A program made the position numbers and the translations under genes. From NCBI GenBank assembly GCA_025451425.1, contig JANWKK010000251.1:1-7218 (forward strand): a stretch of 7,218 bases of DNA. The letters are read 5' to 3'. The notes under the pieces are model-generated. The model ran no database searches. It worked only from the letters and a program-made list of their open reading frames with translations, and was not told the DNA's origin. The DNA comes from Gemmatimonadaceae bacterium. Its GTDB lineage: Bacteria; Gemmatimonadota; Gemmatimonadetes; Gemmatimonadales; Gemmatimonadaceae. Positions 5,284 through 7,218 of this stretch are shown piece by piece. How positions within the stretch are numbered: the first letter of the stretch is position 1; every line of letters begins with the position of its first letter.

Positions 5284-6665
5284 GCGGTACGTCCGTAGTC
5301 ACCGAGCGAATTCCGCGGCCTGCCTCGAGCGCGCCGCGTCCGTATTCGTTTCCGCGTTTCGAGCGAGCGAGCCTGCCTAACGGGTTGAGGCTCGTGATCG
5401 CGCCGATCTCGAAGCTTCCGATCGTAACGATCACGACGCTCGTCGAGGCCGGCGCGGTGTGTGATTCTCCCGGTCGCTACGGCCTCGCTCAACTCACGGC
5501 GAAGTTGCTGCTGGAGGGTTCGACCTCGAGCGACGGCACGGCGATCACGGACCGCTTCGAACGCCTCGGTGCGTCGATTGAGGCGCACGCTGATTGGGAT
5601 GTCGCCGCGGTCACGGTCACGACGTTGACGGAGCGGCTCCGCGAGTCATTCGCGCTCCTCGGGGAAGTGTTGCGCGCTCCCGCCTTCAACGAACGCGAAG
5701 TCGAGCGGCTCAAAAACGAGCGCCTCGCCGAGCTCCTGCAGCTGCGCGCTGAGCCGCGCGGCTTGGCAGACGAGATGTTCTCGCGCTTTCTGTACGAGAG
5801 CTCGTCGCGTTACGCACGCGCCGACGGCGGCGACGAAGCCAGCGTGCGATCGCTGACGCGCGACGCGGTTGTTGCTTTCTATGGCAAGCGCTATTCGCCT
5901 AACGGGATGACGATGGTCATCGCGGGGGATGTGCAGCCGCGCGAAATTGAAAAGCTCGCCGGCGAGGTACTGGGAGACTGGCGTGGAAGCGTCGTCGTTG
6001 CGGCCACTGTCTCGGACGAGGCAGCGCGGCGATCACACGCCGTTCACATCGTCAGCAAGTCCGACGCGCCGCAATCCGAGCTGCGCATCGGTCACGTCGG
6101 GCTCCCGCGACGACATCCCGATTACTTCCCGGCGATGATCATGAATGCCGTGCTCGGCGGCCTCTTCTCGTCGCGCATCAACCTCAATCTCCGTGAGGCA
6201 CACGGCTACACCTATGGCGCAAGCTCGTACTTCGATTGGCGGCGTCAGCGGGGACCGTGGGTCGTCGCGACGGCTGTTGCGAGCGAGGTCACGCATTCGG
6301 CGGCAGAGGAAGTCTTGAAGGAGATCGATCGCGTTCGCGCGGCACCCATCTCGCCCGACGAGCTCTCGCTCGCAACCAGCTATCTCGACGGCGTCTTCCC
6401 GATTCGTTTCGAGACCACATCGGCGATCGCAGGGGCATTGACGACTCTGGTCGTCTACGACCTGCCTGACGACTGGTACGACGACTATCGCGAGCGCGTT
6501 CGCGCGGTCACGACGGGAGATGTCCTCACTGCCGCCGAGCGCCATCTGCACCCGGAGGCGTTACAAATGGTTGTGGTTGGCAATGCCGCGGCCGTTCGCG
6601 GTCACATTGAGGCGATGGATTTCGGTCCGCTAAAGGTCTACGACGTCGAGGGTCGTCCCACCTAG
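5280..6665 (+). CDS. M16 family peptidase, non-catalytic partner subunit
   Basis: This 461-residue protein has the same two-domain M16 fold as the gene before it but no zinc-binding histidines. Where the catalytic subunit has HLFEH, this one has QLTAK (71-75), so His/Glu/His become Gln71, Ala74 and Lys75. The equivalent of the distal Glu ligand is still present (Glu147 in LKNERLAEL). Its C-terminal domain carries the full substrate-binding signature GGLFSSRINLNLREAHGYTY. Arg305 and Tyr312 there are seven residues apart, as in the Arg/Tyr pair of other M16 enzymes. This complementary pattern is that of heterodimeric bacterial M16B peptidases such as the Sphingomonas pair. The N-terminal 30 residues are Pro/Ser/Arg-rich, not hydrophobic, so no signal peptide is seen. 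The start codon overlaps the stop of the catalytic subunit gene, with GGTGG (5271-5275) just upstream. Its role is inferred as a structural and substrate-binding partner. Confidence 0.92.
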   Translation: MSGTSVVTERIPRPASSAPRPYSFPRFERASLPNGLRLVIAPISKLPIVTITTLVEAGAVCDSPGRYGLAQLTAKLLLEGSTSSDGTAITDRFERLGASIEAHADWDVAAVTVTTLTERLRESFALLGEVLRAPAFNEREVERLKNERLAELLQLRAEPRGLADEMFSRFLYESSSRYARADGGDEASVRSLTRDAVVAFYGKRYSPNGMTMVIAGDVQPREIEKLAGEVLGDWRGSVVVAATVSDEAARRSHAVHIVSKSDAPQSELRIGHVGLPRRHPDYFPAMIMNAVLGGLFSSRINLNLREAHGYTYGASSYFDWRRQRGPWVVATAVASEVTHSAAEEVLKEIDRVRAAPISPDELSLATSYLDGVFPIRFETTSAIAGALTTLVVYDLPDDWYDDYRERVRAVTTGDVLTAAERHLHPEALQMVVVGNAAAVRGHIEAMDFGPLKVYDVEGRPT

Positions 6666-6668
6666 CCG

Positions 6669-7217
6669 ATGGGAGACGCCAAGCTCGGCTCGCGCCGTGT
6701 TTATGCTGGGCGCGTCCTCAACCTGGACATCGATCAGGTCCGGTTCCCCGACGGCTCGACGGGAGAGCTCGAGATCATCCGGCATCCCGGCGCGAGCGCC
6801 GTAATACCCTTTCTTAGCGATCCAACCGGGGAGGACCCACAGATCCTCCTCATCAAGCAATACCGCTACGCGGCAGAGGACTTTCTCTACGAGGTTCCCG
6901 CCGGGCGGCTCGATCCGAAAGAATCGCCGGCCGATTGCGCCCGCCGCGAGCTTTTGGAAGAGACCGGGTGCACCGCGACGACTATCGAGCCGCTTTACAC
7001 GTTTTACACGACCCCTGGCTTCATCGACGAGCGAATTCACGGCTTCATGGCGACGGGACTGACGCAGGGCGAAAGCAGCCGTGAACCTGACGAATTCATG
7101 ACGCTCGAAACGATGACGCTGTCGCATGCGTTGGAGTTGATCCAGGCGGGCGAGATCCGCGACGCAAAGACAGCGCTGCTCATTCTCTACGCCGCAGGGT
7201 ACCGCGCCGGACGGTAG
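6669..7217 (+). CDS. Nudix hydrolase, ADP-ribose pyrophosphatase type
   Basis: This 182-residue cytoplasmic enzyme is predicted to hydrolyse ADP-ribose (or a related nucleoside diphosphate sugar) to AMP and a sugar phosphate, using Mg2+ or Mn2+. The Nudix box GX5EX7REUXEEXGU is complete: Gly79, Glu85, Arg93-Glu94, Glu97-Glu98 and Gly100-Cys101. Upstream is the ADPRase-like segment LLIKQYRYAAEDFLYEVPAG (60-79). Downstream, TTPGFIDERIHGF (114-126) places Pro116 sixteen residues after the box, a spacing used to recognise the ADP-ribose subgroup. Length is normal for the family. The ATG lies 3 nt after the M16 partner stop, with no good Shine-Dalgarno of its own, so it is the third gene of that operon and may depend on translational coupling. 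The stop codon ends one base before the window edge. Substrate preference among ADP-ribose, GDP-mannose and similar is not certain. Confidence 0.93.
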   Translation: MGDAKLGSRRVYAGRVLNLDIDQVRFPDGSTGELEIIRHPGASAVIPFLSDPTGEDPQILLIKQYRYAAEDFLYEVPAGRLDPKESPADCARRELLEETGCTATTIEPLYTFYTTPGFIDERIHGFMATGLTQGESSREPDEFMTLETMTLSHALELIQAGEIRDAKTALLILYAAGYRAGR

Positions 7218-7218
7218 A

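Noticed and set aside
4800..5588. A 262-residue minus-strand frame opposite the junction of the two M16 genes.
   Set aside because: Low-complexity Arg/Ser/Thr translation, an antisense shadow of two conserved coding regions.
1..7218. Search for a defence, mobile or otherwise novel multi-gene system.
   Set aside because: All nine supported genes fall into known families with intact or explainable motifs. No transposase, integrase, inverted terminal repeats, CRISPR-like repeats, tRNA or toxin-antitoxin pair was seen.

Overview
This is a 7.2-kb chromosomal window from a high-GC bacterium. It is densely packed with ordinary housekeeping and accessory genes. I see no mobile element, CRISPR array, RNA gene or defence cassette. 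The pairing of a DUF2225 zinc-ribbon protein with an adjacent two-gene M16 peptidase operon, the high GC at third codon positions and the frequent GTG starts would suit a Gemmatimonadota- or Acidobacteriota-like Gram-negative lineage. That placement is an inference from gene content, not a demonstrated assignment.

Layout. Positions 1-167 are a leader with no recognisable gene. Positions 168-821 (+) encode a DUF2225 zinc-ribbon protein. It converges on upp (uracil phosphoribosyltransferase, minus strand, 923-1570) across a G-rich, partly duplicated spacer and a bidirectional terminator hairpin at about 894-920. Divergent from upp, with only 27 bp between the start codons, is a plus-strand cluster. 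It holds a 58-residue DUF4177 protein (1598-1774), a TetR-family regulator (1781-2401) and a membrane-anchored YdcF/SanA-like DUF218 protein (2426-3046). This cluster converges, with a 4-bp gap, on a minus-strand membrane-anchored alpha/beta hydrolase (3051-3878). Divergent from the hydrolase is a tightly packed plus-strand operon (3955-7217): catalytic M16 peptidase subunit, non-catalytic M16 partner, then a Nudix hydrolase of the ADP-ribose pyrophosphatase type. Their boundaries are an ATGA overlap and a 3-nt gap.

How the genes work together. The two M16 proteins look like the two halves of one heterodimeric zinc peptidase. The first has HxxEH plus a distal Glu and lacks the C-domain Tyr. 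The second has lost the zinc histidines but keeps the Arg/Tyr substrate-binding pair. Neither carries a signal peptide, so the enzyme is predicted to be cytoplasmic. upp salvages uracil to UMP. The Nudix enzyme probably hydrolyses ADP-ribose or a related nucleoside diphosphate derivative. The TetR protein is the only obvious transcription factor and most likely controls its own cluster.

Nothing here is a clearly new biological system. The points most worth a second look are the split M16 pair with no export signal, the G-quadruplex-prone 16-bp duplication before the terminator, the easily missed DUF4177 micro-gene with its near-leaderless divergent start region, and an apparent excess of the palindrome GCGATCGC.
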